Of a DNA stretch of 64,000 nt, positions 9,421 through 18,580 are shown piece by piece; the first letter of the stretch is position 1, and every line of letters begins with the position of its first letter. The DNA is from Candidatus Rokuibacteriota bacterium. GTDB taxonomy: Bacteria; Methylomirabilota; Methylomirabilia; Rokubacteriales; CSP1-6. The position numbers and the translations under genes were made by a program. The stretch is taken from contig JAUSJX010000060.1 in assembly GCA_030647435.1 (NCBI GenBank), positions 59,079 through 123,078 on the forward strand. Direction: 5' to 3'. The notes beneath the pieces were generated by a model. It did not search any database and was not told the origin of the DNA. It saw nothing but the letters and a program-made list of their open reading frames with translations.

Positions 9421-11538
9421 ATGCTCCACCGCAGGCTCTCCGCACTTGCTTCAGCCTCTCTGTTTTGCTTTGTCGCCGCCTGCAGCCGCTCTCCACAATA
9501 TCCACCCGATGACGCCAAGGCCGCCGGGTTGACCGCGGCGGACTTTCCCCAGGCCGCCGAGGATGTCTTCAGGCGGATGGACGGCGGCATCCGGCTCACC
9601 GAGGACGAGATCAAGGGCCGCAACACCTGGATCCTGTGGACCGCCGGCAACCAGGTGTTCTGGGATCGCATCGCCCGTGAGGGATACGGCATCGTCGACC
9701 TGCTCAAGACGCTCGACTCGCGCACGCGTCCACGTCGATTCGCGGCGATGGGACTCGTCAACGAGCCCGGTTTCCGGATGGCCGGGGCGCCCGACGCGCA
9801 CGGCCTGTGGCTGGACGAGAGAGTCGCGCCGGCTCCACCCGGTATCGACGAGAAAATCTACGGGCGATCCTCGGGCGTCATGGGCTTCCGCATCTATCCG
9901 AATCCCGATTTCGACGACAGGGCCAGGGAGTCCTGGGATCCCGATCGCTACTACACTGACCGGAGCTATTTCGACGACCCCAAGCTCGTCAGGCCGTACC
10001 GCGTCGGCGTGACGTGCGGCCTGTGCCACGTCGGGCCCCATCCGCTCAACGCTCCCGCTGATCCGGAGAACCCGAGGTGGGAGAACCTGGCCTCCGCCAT
10101 CGGTAATCAGTACTTCCGCGAGGGCAAGGTCTTCGCCACCGGCTCGCAGCCGGGCAGCTTCCTGTGGGAGATGCTCAACGCCCAGCCGCCGGGCACTTCC
10201 GACACGTCACGCTCCGCCAATGATCACATCAACAATCCGAGCGCGATCAATGCCCTCTTCGGCCTCGAGGCCCGGCTCGCCGCGGCGGTCGAGGAGCGGG
10301 TGGCCGGCGGCGGGACGCGGAAGGTGCCGCACATCCTGAAGGACGGCGCGGACTCGGTCGGCGTCGCCGACGCCGTCATGCGCGTCTACGTGAACGAAGG
10401 GCTCTACTCTCAGCAGTGGCTGACGGATCACGATCTGCTGCTCGGGCTCAGGCCGCAGCGTCCCTTCAGCGTCGCGCAGGCCTCCACGAACTCTGTCTAC
10501 TGGCAGGCGACGTACGACCGGGTCGGCAACATCGCCCAGTTCTTCACGCGGATCAAGCCGATGCATCTCGAGGATGCGCCCGGCGGCCGCGAGCACATCA
10601 CACGCGACACGGCGACGATGGATCGCGGCAAGATCGTGTTCGCCGACACGTGCGCGGCCTGCCATTCGAGCAAGCAGCCTCCGGCAGGGACCGCGGCCGG
10701 GCGCGTCGAGGCGCCGCAGTGGCATCGCGAGTCCGTCATGCGCCCGGATTTCAGGGACGGCAACTTCCTGTCCACCGACAGGCGATATCGGGTGTCCCGG
10801 ATCAAGACCAATGCGTGCCGGGCGCTCGCAACCAACGCCACGGCGGGGCACATCTGGGACAACTTTTCGTCGGAGACGTACAAGACCCTGGACTCGGTGG
10901 GGGACATCGAGACCTTCGATCCGACGGACGCGTCGAAACCCTACAGTTTCAAGGTGCCCGCCCATGGGCCGGGATACTACCGGGTGCCCTCGCTGATCTC
11001 GATGTGGTCGTCCGCGCCCTTCCTGCACAACAACTCGCTGGGCGCGTTCACCGCTGATCCATCGGTCTCGGGTCGCCTGCGCGCCTTCGACGACGCCATC
11101 GAGAAGCTCCTGTGGCCCGAACGGCGCCACGGCACGGGGTCCATCTCGACGACGACCGACCGCAGCTACATCAGAATTCCCGAGTCCTTCGTCCCCGACC
11201 TGCTCAAGCCCCTGTGCAGGAAGGGTGTTCTCGAGATCGGCCCGATTCCCAAGGGCACCCCGATCAACCTCCTGGCGAATATCGACCCGAATTTGGGCAA
11301 TCTGCTCAGGCTGATTCCCGCCGTCAACGCCGCCCTGGCCGAGGCCGCGGCCAAGCGGCTCGACATGTTCAACCTCGCTGCCAGACCCGCGAAGGACGAG
11401 ATCCGGAAGAGCCTGATCGCGGCTCTGCTGTCCGCCAGCACGTGCCCCGATCTGGTCGAGGACCGCGGTCACCTGTATGGCGCGAACCTGTCCGATGCCG
11501 ACAAGCGCGCACTCGTCGAGTTTCTCAAGACGCTCTAA
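9421..11538 (+). CDS. RoxA-like diheme cytochrome c lipoprotein
   Basis: The signal sequence ends in a lipobox (FVAAC), so this 705-residue protein should be an exported lipoprotein. Two heme c motifs are present, CGLCH at 199-203 and CAACH at 411-415. Their spacing of about 210 residues and the overall length closely match the rubber oxygenase RoxA/RoxB family (two CXXCH motifs, about 670-700 residues), which cleaves poly(cis-1,4-isoprene). The N-terminal GRNTWILWTAGNQVFWD block is shared with the next gene. RoxA itself is a soluble secreted protein, so the lipid anchor is a difference. An oxygenase or peroxidase role on a hydrophobic substrate is inferred from the family; the natural substrate is unknown. 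Confidence 0.7.
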   Translation: MLHRRLSALASASLFCFVAACSRSPQYPPDDAKAAGLTAADFPQAAEDVFRRMDGGIRLTEDEIKGRNTWILWTAGNQVFWDRIAREGYGIVDLLKTLDSRTRPRRFAAMGLVNEPGFRMAGAPDAHGLWLDERVAPAPPGIDEKIYGRSSGVMGFRIYPNPDFDDRARESWDPDRYYTDRSYFDDPKLVRPYRVGVTCGLCHVGPHPLNAPADPENPRWENLASAIGNQYFREGKVFATGSQPGSFLWEMLNAQPPGTSDTSRSANDHINNPSAINALFGLEARLAAAVEERVAGGGTRKVPHILKDGADSVGVADAVMRVYVNEGLYSQQWLTDHDLLLGLRPQRPFSVAQASTNSVYWQATYDRVGNIAQFFTRIKPMHLEDAPGGREHITRDTATMDRGKIVFADTCAACHSSKQPPAGTAAGRVEAPQWHRESVMRPDFRDGNFLSTDRRYRVSRIKTNACRALATNATAGHIWDNFSSETYKTLDSVGDIETFDPTDASKPYSFKVPAHGPGYYRVPSLISMWSSAPFLHNNSLGAFTADPSVSGRLRAFDDAIEKLLWPERRHGTGSISTTTDRSYIRIPESFVPDLLKPLCRKGVLEIGPIPKGTPINLLANIDPNLGNLLRLIPAVNAALAEAAAKRLDMFNLAARPAKDEIRKSLIAALLSASTCPDLVEDRGHLYGANLSDADKRALVEFLKTL

Positions 11539-11675
11539 CAGGATCTATGTCTCGCCGGCACCTCCTGGTCGCGCCTTTTGCCGGTTGACATTCTCGCGAG
11601 CACTGGGAGAGGATACGGCGCGGGTTCGTTCCCGCGTGAGCAAGGGGCCGCCGACCAGCGAAGAGGGAGACCACT

Positions 11676-14117
11676 ATGACCGGACGCCACCTGCGCATGA
11701 CTGGCACTGTCCTGCCTCTCTTCTTCCTCCTCCTCGCGAGCTGCAGCAAGGACCAGGCGGAACACGTCCTCGACGAGGCCAGCCGCGCGGGCAGGACTGC
11801 CGCGTCGTTTCCTGCGGCTGGCGAGCCCTACTTCCACGACATGGATGGCGGCGTGACCCTGACACTCCAGGAAGAGCAGGGACGCAACACGTGGATCGTG
11901 TGGACGGGAGGCAACGACCGCTTCTGGGACGTCATCTCGATCAAGAGCTTCGGCGCTTTCGATCTTCTCAAGATCCTGTCTTCGCACAAGAGCCTGAAGG
12001 GCAACCGGGACAACCGCTGGACCTACTTCGGGTTGGTCAACGAGCCCTGCTTCGAGAAGCCCACAGGCCCCGATCCCCAGCGCTACGGCCTGTGGCTCGA
12101 CAAGCGCAGCGCCGGCTGTCCCCCGGACCCCTTTGAGAACGACAAGAAGTATCCGGGGGTCGCGATCGGCGCGCGCGGCAAGAATCTCCCGGTCGGATCC
12201 TTCTACGGATACGCGACCGGGATCGTCGGGCTGCGGCTCTTTCCGAATCCAGACTTCAACGAGGCGGCGGCCAAGAAGTGGGACGCGGACAAGTACTACA
12301 ACGACGAGAAGTACTACTTCTCGAAGGATCTGATCCGGCCCTATCGCGTCGGCATGTCGTGCGGGTTCTGCCACGTGGGACCGAACCCGGTCAAGCCGCC
12401 CGCCGACCCGGAGAACCCGAAGTGGGAGGATCTCAGCTCGAACGTCGGCGCGCAGTACTTCTGGGTCGACCGCATCTTCACCTGGAAGTACGAGCAATCC
12501 AACTACATGTACCAGCTGCTTCACAGCTCGCGACCCGGCACCCTCGACACGTCCCTGGTCTCGACGGACTACATCAACAACCCGCGCTCCATGAACGCCG
12601 TGTACAACCTGGGAGCGCGCCTGGGGATCGCCAAGCGCTGGGGCAAGGAGACGCTGGCGGGCGGCGGTTTGAACAACAGCCAGTTCAACGATTTCGTCAA
12701 GGAAGGACCGTTGACGGAGTTTTTCCAGAAGCCGGATACCGTATTGACGCCCCACGTCCTCAAAGACGGGTCTGACTCCGTGGGTGCGGTGGGAGCGCTC
12801 AACCGCGTGTATCTCAATATCGGCTTGTTCAGCGAGGAATGGCTGCTGCACTTCAATGCCTTAGCAGGCGGGACGCCGATCACGCCCATCAGGATCGACG
12901 TTGCGCGCAAGAATTCCGCGTACTGGCTGGCGACCGAGGCGCAGACGCCGGCCATGGCTCTCTTCTTCCTCAAGAGCGCCACGCCGCACTATCTGAAGGA
13001 TGCTCCCGGAGGCGGGGCGCACCTGACGAAGGACCAGGCGACGCTCAAGCGCGGCAAGACGGTGTTCGCGGAGCGCTGCGCCCGCTGCCATTCGAACAAA
13101 GCCCCCGAGCCCGCGGTGGGGCTCGATCCCGGCGGGTGCGCCGGCCCCGGTTATCTCGGCTGCTGGCTTCGCTACTGGGAGTGGACGAAAACGGATGAGT
13201 ACAAGCAGCAAATGCGGCAGATCGTGCTGGCGGACGATTTCCTGACCGACAATTTCCTGTCCACGGATGTCCGCGTGCCGGTCACGCTTCTCGAGACCAA
13301 CGCCTGCAGCCCGCTCGCGACCAACGCCATCGGCGGAAACATCTGGGACAACTTCTCGTCGAAGTCTTACAAGGACCTTCCGTCGGTGGGGACGATCACG
13401 GTGTACGACCCGTTCACGGGCGAGCCGCGGCCGTACACGATGCCGGCGGGTGGGCGCGGCTACACGCGGCCCGCCTCGCTCATCAGCCTCTGGTCGACGG
13501 CTCCATTCCTCCAGAACAACACCGTGGGGAAGTTCGAGGAAAGCCCGTCGGTGGAGGCCCGGATGCGGTCCTTCAATGACTCGATCGAACAGCTGCTGTG
13601 GCCGGAGAAGCGGGACAAGGACCCCGTGCTCGGCGCCAAGATCCCCGGCGTCATCGACCGCACGACGGCGCGAAGCTACCTGCGCGTGGCGGGCGGCTAT
13701 CTCCCCGATTTCCTGCGGCCGCTGCTCGGACCGCTTCATCGTTTCGCCCCCTGGCTGTTCGGCGAAGGCGGTGTCGAGATCGGGCCGATCCCCGCGGGCA
13801 CCCCGGTGAGTCTCTTGGGTAGCCTCGAGCTGCTGCCGGACGGGGGAAACCACGCCGAGCAGATCAAGCACGGTGCAGAGGTTCTCAAGCTGCTGATCCA
13901 CATCGATCGCGATCTGAAGACGCTCCCGCCGCAGGCCACCGACGACGAAGCGCGGAAGAAATTCGCAAACCTGGGCGATCGGCTGCTCAAGCTGAGCAAG
14001 TGCCCGGACCTCGTCGTGAACCGCGGCCACTACTTCGGCACCGATGCCTTCAAGGAGGAGCCCGGGCTCAGCGATGAAGACAAGCGGGCCCTGATCGAGT
14101 TCCTGAAGACCCTCTAG
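11676..14117 (+). CDS. RoxA-like diheme cytochrome c lipoprotein, larger paralogue
   Basis: The ATG at 11676 follows GAGGGAG. A signal peptide with the lipobox LLASC predicts a lipoprotein. The 813-residue protein has heme motifs CGFCH (229-233) and CARCH (468-472). It aligns with the 9421 protein through GRNTWIVWTGGNDRFWD, NEPCF/NEPGF, CHVGPNPVKPPADPENPKWE, LKDGSDSVG and the C-terminal ALIEFLKTL. About 100 extra residues are spread between the two heme sites and the C-terminal third. The presence of two paralogues resembles RoxA/RoxB pairs that act synergistically in known rubber degraders. A short leader of 137 bases separates the two genes. Substrate unknown. Confidence 0.7.
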   Translation: MTGRHLRMTGTVLPLFFLLLASCSKDQAEHVLDEASRAGRTAASFPAAGEPYFHDMDGGVTLTLQEEQGRNTWIVWTGGNDRFWDVISIKSFGAFDLLKILSSHKSLKGNRDNRWTYFGLVNEPCFEKPTGPDPQRYGLWLDKRSAGCPPDPFENDKKYPGVAIGARGKNLPVGSFYGYATGIVGLRLFPNPDFNEAAAKKWDADKYYNDEKYYFSKDLIRPYRVGMSCGFCHVGPNPVKPPADPENPKWEDLSSNVGAQYFWVDRIFTWKYEQSNYMYQLLHSSRPGTLDTSLVSTDYINNPRSMNAVYNLGARLGIAKRWGKETLAGGGLNNSQFNDFVKEGPLTEFFQKPDTVLTPHVLKDGSDSVGAVGALNRVYLNIGLFSEEWLLHFNALAGGTPITPIRIDVARKNSAYWLATEAQTPAMALFFLKSATPHYLKDAPGGGAHLTKDQATLKRGKTVFAERCARCHSNKAPEPAVGLDPGGCAGPGYLGCWLRYWEWTKTDEYKQQMRQIVLADDFLTDNFLSTDVRVPVTLLETNACSPLATNAIGGNIWDNFSSKSYKDLPSVGTITVYDPFTGEPRPYTMPAGGRGYTRPASLISLWSTAPFLQNNTVGKFEESPSVEARMRSFNDSIEQLLWPEKRDKDPVLGAKIPGVIDRTTARSYLRVAGGYLPDFLRPLLGPLHRFAPWLFGEGGVEIGPIPAGTPVSLLGSLELLPDGGNHAEQIKHGAEVLKLLIHIDRDLKTLPPQATDDEARKKFANLGDRLLKLSKCPDLVVNRGHYFGTDAFKEEPGLSDEDKRALIEFLKTL

Positions 14118-14118
14118 C

Positions 14119-16017
14119 GTGCAGGCCACCGGTCAGGCCGACTGCGAGTACGTCGTCGTGGGCTCGGGCGCGGGCGGCGGGACCGTGGCCGCGCGTCTTG
14201 CCGAGGCCGGACGCTCGGTCGTCTTGCTCGAGGCGGGCGGTGACCCGAAGCAGCTCGCCGGCGGCGATCCGGTCGATCCCGGCGGAAACCGGCTGCCCGA
14301 CGACTATGACGTTCCCGCGTTCCACGGCTTCGCAGCTGAAAACGACGCGCTGAGCTGGAACTTCTTCGTCCGCCACTACGGCAGCGACCCGCTGCAGCGC
14401 CGGGACCCCAAGTACCGCGAGACCTGGGATGGCAAGCGCGTCGACGGGGTTCTGTATCCGCGGGCCGGGACCTTGGGGGGCTGCACCGCCCACAACGCCA
14501 TGATCATGCTCTATCCGCACGACGCCGACTGGGACGATATCGCGAGCCTCACCGGCGACCGCTCGTGGGACTCCGGGCACATGCGCACCTACTTCCAGCG
14601 GCTGGAGAACTGCCAGCACCGATGGCCGTATCGATGGCTCGCCAAGCTCGGCATCGACCCCACGCGCCACGGCTGGAAGGGGTGGCTACACACCGAGAAG
14701 GCAATCCCCGAGTCCATGCTCGACGACCGGGCCCTGATCAAGGTGATTAAGAAGTCCGCCCACGAAGTCCTCTTGCAGGATGGGCAGCCGCTCCGGGGCG
14801 CGCGCTGGCTGGTGCAGGGGCAGCTCGACCTGAACGACTGGCGGCTGGTGAAAGAGAATGCCGTCGGAATCGGGTACATGCCGCTTACGACCCGCCATCA
14901 CGCGCGGATGGGCTCGCGGGAGCGCGTCCTCGAGACGGCACGGCGATATCCCGGCCGGCTCAAGCTCGAGCTGAACGCGCTGGCGACCCGCGTGCTGCTC
15001 GACGACCAGAACCGGGCGATCGGGGTCGAATACCTCCGCGGTGAACGGCTCTACCGCGCGCACCGCCGACCGAGCGGCGGAGGGGGCGAGCGTCGCGAGG
15101 TCCGCGCCTCGCGGGAGGTCATCCTGGCGGGCGGGGCCTTCAATACACCGCAGCTGCTGATGCTCTCCGGCATTGGTCCGCGAGAGACGCTGCAGCGCCA
15201 CGGGATCGACGTCCGGGTGGATCTTCCCGGCGTGGGCAAGAACCTCCAGGACCGCTACGAGGTCAGCGTGGTGAACCGGATGAACTTCGACCAGTGGGAG
15301 GTGCTGAAGGGCGCCACGTTCGCGAAGGGTGATCCTCACTACCGTCAGTGGGCGGACCGGGGGCAAGGCGTGTACGCGACCAACGGAGCGGTCCTCGGCA
15401 TCGTCAAGCGCTCCGCTTCGACCAGGCCGCTCCCGGACCTGTTTTGCATGGCGCTGCTGGGGCGGTTCCAGGGCTATTTCCCTGGCTACTCGCGGGCCCT
15501 GGCCGAGCAGCTCAACTATCTGAGTTGGACGATCGTCAAGGCGCACACGAACAATCGGGCGGGCGAGGTGACGCTGCGCTCCGCGGATCCGCGCGAGACA
15601 CCGGCCATCAACTTCCGGTATTTCGAGGAGGGCAGCGATTCAGCGGGAGAGGATCTCGACTCGGTGGTCGACGCCGTCAAGTTCGCTCGCAGCGTGACCA
15701 GGGGCATCCAGCACAATCGGCTGATCGGCGCTGAGGAAGTGCCCGGCGCGCACGTCCGGTCGGACGACGAGATCAAGGACTTCATCCGCAACAACGCCTG
15801 GGGGCACCACGCCTCCTGCACCTGCCCGATCGGAGCGAGAGAGCGAGACGGCGTGCTCGGCTCCGACTTCCGGGTGCACGGTACACGCGGCCTGCGCGTG
15901 GCGGACGCCTCCGTGTTCCCGCGGATCCCGGGCTTCTTCATCGCCAGCGCGGTCTACATGATCGGCGAGAAGGCGGCGGATGTCCTCCTCGCCGACCCGG
16001 AGGGCGGGTCCCGGTGA
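14119..16017 (+). CDS. GMC-family FAD-dependent oxidoreductase
   Basis: The GTG start lies one base after the preceding stop codon, so the gene is translationally coupled. Residues 10-40 hold the dinucleotide-binding fold (VVGSGAGGGTVAARL, ending LLEAGG). AGTLGGCTAHNAM is the second GMC FAD signature region and GAFNTPQLLMLSGIGPRETL is PROSITE-like GMC signature 2. The catalytic His is expected in WGHHASCTCPIG near the C-terminus. The second catalytic His/Asn that normally follows PG in the last motif appears to be replaced in IPGFFIASAVY. GMC enzymes oxidise alcohols or aldehydes; here the multiheme cytochromes are plausible electron acceptors. No signal peptide is visible, so a Tat partner or a cytosolic location remains open. 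Confidence 0.85.
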   Translation: MQATGQADCEYVVVGSGAGGGTVAARLAEAGRSVVLLEAGGDPKQLAGGDPVDPGGNRLPDDYDVPAFHGFAAENDALSWNFFVRHYGSDPLQRRDPKYRETWDGKRVDGVLYPRAGTLGGCTAHNAMIMLYPHDADWDDIASLTGDRSWDSGHMRTYFQRLENCQHRWPYRWLAKLGIDPTRHGWKGWLHTEKAIPESMLDDRALIKVIKKSAHEVLLQDGQPLRGARWLVQGQLDLNDWRLVKENAVGIGYMPLTTRHHARMGSRERVLETARRYPGRLKLELNALATRVLLDDQNRAIGVEYLRGERLYRAHRRPSGGGGERREVRASREVILAGGAFNTPQLLMLSGIGPRETLQRHGIDVRVDLPGVGKNLQDRYEVSVVNRMNFDQWEVLKGATFAKGDPHYRQWADRGQGVYATNGAVLGIVKRSASTRPLPDLFCMALLGRFQGYFPGYSRALAEQLNYLSWTIVKAHTNNRAGEVTLRSADPRETPAINFRYFEEGSDSAGEDLDSVVDAVKFARSVTRGIQHNRLIGAEEVPGAHVRSDDEIKDFIRNNAWGHHASCTCPIGARERDGVLGSDFRVHGTRGLRVADASVFPRIPGFFIASAVYMIGEKAADVLLADPEGGSR

Positions 16018-16080
16018 AGGACCCCCGCAGGTAGTTCCGCTCGTGGCCGACCCAATCGGGAACGAATTTCAGCCGCCGCC

Positions 16081-18186
16081 CTACACCAGCGTCCGCCGAC
16101 GATCCCGCAGCGTGGAGGCCGAAGGCGCGAATTCGACCGCCGCCTGGCCGACTCCGCCGCGGGTGAGGGTGATGCGGGCGAGGGTCGAGAGCACGGTGGC
16201 CTTGTCGTCGTCGAAATCGCCGTGATGCCGGGCGTGCGAGGCGTTGGCCGATTCCCCCTCGGGCAGCCCGTTCGGGCTGCGGACCCATTGGGCCGCCGGC
16301 ACACCGAAGAGCGGGACCATCGGCGGGTTTGTCTTCTTGACCTCGGTCTCGGTGGGAACCTGGAACACGTCCCGCTGGTCGATGATGAACCGCTCCAGCC
16401 CCAGCAATGGCTCACCGTCCGCAAAGAACAGCCCGGACTTGTCCTCGAAGGCGTTGGAGACGAGATAGAGCAACGACTTGTGATAGATGTTGGCGCAATC
16501 GTCATCCTGCTCTGCCGCGTCCTTGAGGGTGAAGAGAGAGAACCGCTTGACCGACTTGTCCTGGATCGAGGGCAGGTAGGCCTCGTCAAACAGGTCCATG
16601 GTGCAGGCCGGGGCCCAGAGCGTGAGCGAGGCAATCTTGCCGCCCAGCCCGGTGAGGCCTTTCGTGGGCCCGCTATCGATCGTCCCCTTGCCACACCAGA
16701 GTTGTACGAGGGGCGCCATGAAGATGCTCCCGGCGCTGTGGCCGGCCACATGAATGTCCCAGGCCGGGTCGGCCGCGAGCAACTTGGCCAGCTCGGTGAG
16801 GACGAGCCGGGCGCCGCCTTTGTCTTGCGTCGTGGCGAGCAGCGCGTTTTCCTTCATCTCGCTCCAGAGCGGCTTGCCCGCCTCCCGGGCCAGCGGTTCG
16901 AGCGTGTCGTCGAGGCGGTCGAGCATGAAATCTTTCCCGGCGTCCAGTAGGCCCTCCGGGCGGCGGCGGGCCAGCGCGTCCTGCAGGATGTTTCGCAACG
17001 TGGTCAAGAAATCCGTCTTCCAGATAAAGGCCAGCGGATAGACCTGCGCCTCGAGCAGCGGTTTGCGATACTCTTCGACGCGCTGCAGCGCATCGTTCTC
17101 CCCCACCAGCCCGCCGTGCGCGTAGAGCAACAACCGCTTCTTGGCCCAGCCCGACGTGATGCGGGGCAGATCCTGTGCGAAGAGCGTTTTCACGTCGGCC
17201 TCCGTGGTGCCGAACGTACCGTCAGGGCGGAGGAAGCCGTCATTGCCCACGCTGATGATGTGCGGCCGCAGATCGGTGAAGGAAAAATCAGAGCTCGTGC
17301 TCAGGCTGGCGTACCCCTTCGTGTTCTTCTTTGGCTGGGTCAAGATCACGGGCGCGCCGAGACGGCCCACCCAGACATCGGTGCCATTGGCCAGCCAGTC
17401 GTCGTAGGTGATCAAGGCAAAGCCGCCTTTGCCCCACGTCTCGGTCCAGGAATTCTGGATCCAGAAGCCCCGCTCGTCGTAGCCGACGATGGCGAAGGCG
17501 TGGCCGCCCAGGGCCTCGACGGTGAAGGGAATGACGCCGTCCGCGCCGATCTGGCCCCAGCCTTTATGCACCGTGCCCGTGGCATAGAGAATGCCGACCT
17601 CCGCCAGGGCGCTGTGCATGGCGACCATCTCTTCGTGGTTGACCCGGAAATACGCGCCGAGCGGCCGCCCGGCCGCGTTGAGCGCCCGGGGGTGCGTCAA
17701 CGTGCCGCCCGGCTTGTTGGCGTCGTAGGGCCAGAGCGTCTTGGCGCACACACCGTGCTTGTGCCAGCCCTTCATCGCGCCGCGGGCGCTGGAGCCGGAA
17801 TACGCTTCGCCCGGCCATTCGTCATAGCGGCGGGCCATCTCGTACAGCATGCGCGGGCTGACCAGCGTGGAATCCGGGACGACGCGCCGCTGCTGCAAGA
17901 GAAAGTTGGCCACGGCGGCGAGGCCGAAACCGGTGCAGGCGCCCTCCTTGCCCTGGTCCAGCACAGGCACCTTCTTGTTCTTGTAGTACGCCTGGTATTG
18001 CTCGAGCGGTATGCGCGTGGGCACCTCGACCAGCGTGGGCACATACATCTTGTCCCGGAAATCGAGCGTGTCGGGATGGGCGTCGAGCTGGTCCTGGCTG
18101 ACGGGGATCTTGGGCATGACCCGGCCCCGGGAGCGGCGAATGGTGACGGACGGTGAACTCTTCCTGGCTCGTTGAACTCGAGGCAT
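16081..18186 (-). CDS. Fusion of papain-like (C1) cysteine peptidase and alpha/beta hydrolase domains
   Basis: The ATG at 18186 is chosen because AAAGGAG lies 6 bases before it; a longer frame to 18285 lacks this. The product is 701 residues. Residues about 70-280 form a C1 peptidase: Cys84 in QGKEGACTGFG, His229 in GGHAFAIVGYD and Asn245 in IQNSWTETWGKGGFA give a complete catalytic triad. Residues about 345-620 form a second domain with YAHGGL and the nucleophile elbow GHSAGS (Ser484), as in alpha/beta hydrolases. There is no signal peptide or propeptide, so it is probably intracellular and not a zymogen. It is transcribed against both neighbouring clusters. Biological role unknown. Confidence 0.8.
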   Translation of the reverse strand: MPRVQRARKSSPSVTIRRSRGRVMPKIPVSQDQLDAHPDTLDFRDKMYVPTLVEVPTRIPLEQYQAYYKNKKVPVLDQGKEGACTGFGLAAVANFLLQQRRVVPDSTLVSPRMLYEMARRYDEWPGEAYSGSSARGAMKGWHKHGVCAKTLWPYDANKPGGTLTHPRALNAAGRPLGAYFRVNHEEMVAMHSALAEVGILYATGTVHKGWGQIGADGVIPFTVEALGGHAFAIVGYDERGFWIQNSWTETWGKGGFALITYDDWLANGTDVWVGRLGAPVILTQPKKNTKGYASLSTSSDFSFTDLRPHIISVGNDGFLRPDGTFGTTEADVKTLFAQDLPRITSGWAKKRLLLYAHGGLVGENDALQRVEEYRKPLLEAQVYPLAFIWKTDFLTTLRNILQDALARRRPEGLLDAGKDFMLDRLDDTLEPLAREAGKPLWSEMKENALLATTQDKGGARLVLTELAKLLAADPAWDIHVAGHSAGSIFMAPLVQLWCGKGTIDSGPTKGLTGLGGKIASLTLWAPACTMDLFDEAYLPSIQDKSVKRFSLFTLKDAAEQDDDCANIYHKSLLYLVSNAFEDKSGLFFADGEPLLGLERFIIDQRDVFQVPTETEVKKTNPPMVPLFGVPAAQWVRSPNGLPEGESANASHARHHGDFDDDKATVLSTLARITLTRGGVGQAAVEFAPSASTLRDRRRTLV

Positions 18187-18580
18187 ACGAAGCTCCTTTC
18201 GCTGGGAACCTGCACGCACCGCCTGCGGGCAGCTGCCCGCTCCCCTGCCATGGGAGTCGCCCGATTCGCCCGAGGGTCTGCCCAAACAGGCCCCGTGTCA
18301 AATGGAGACTCGGCAGGGACTGTGACAAGGGGGGAAGACCCTCGAGCGAGGCGGGTCATGACCGAGAATGGGTTTTATGTCAGGTCCACGCCCACGCCCA
18401 CGCCCGGCTCGGCCGCCCTCGGGCCGCGGGCCCGACCCCGGGGACTCCGTTAATGATGGCTACGCTCAGCGGCGCCTTGTTCTGGGGGGAGAATGCTGAT
18501 AGGGTGCGCTTCGAGCTATCCAGGGGACGTCGAGTTCCCTGCCTTCTTCGCCGTATCCGACCGATCAAGGGAGATCGATA
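18187..18580. other. Divergent intergenic region with an IS-end-like repeat
   Basis: This region lies between two divergently transcribed genes and must hold both promoters. It contains the left copy of a 54-base repeat (18320-18373) and a GC-rich run with three tandem CCCACG-like units near 18385-18400. No protein gene is convincing here. The ribosome binding site for the downstream gene is AAGGGAGA just before 18581. Confidence 0.5.
18320..18373 (+). repeat. Left copy of a 54-base direct repeat flanking the first transporter locus
   Basis: The first 19 bases (CTGTGACAAGGGGGGAAGA) and the last 16 (ATGACCGAGAATGGGT) match the copy at 26422-26475 with one mismatch each. The 19 bases in the middle differ but are GC-rich in both. 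The right copy lies just downstream of a transposase fragment, so these are likely relics of the same end of one IS family. Confidence 0.65.

Noticed and set aside
11585..11620. TTGACA with a poorly placed GGATAC, a possible promoter before the larger RoxA-like gene.
   Set aside because: The spacing of 19-21 bases is outside the usual range, so it was not listed.
18385..18400. Three tandem CCCACG-like units, checked as a possible CRISPR or iteron array.
   Set aside because: Units are only 6 bases long with no spacers. No CRISPR array was seen anywhere in the window.
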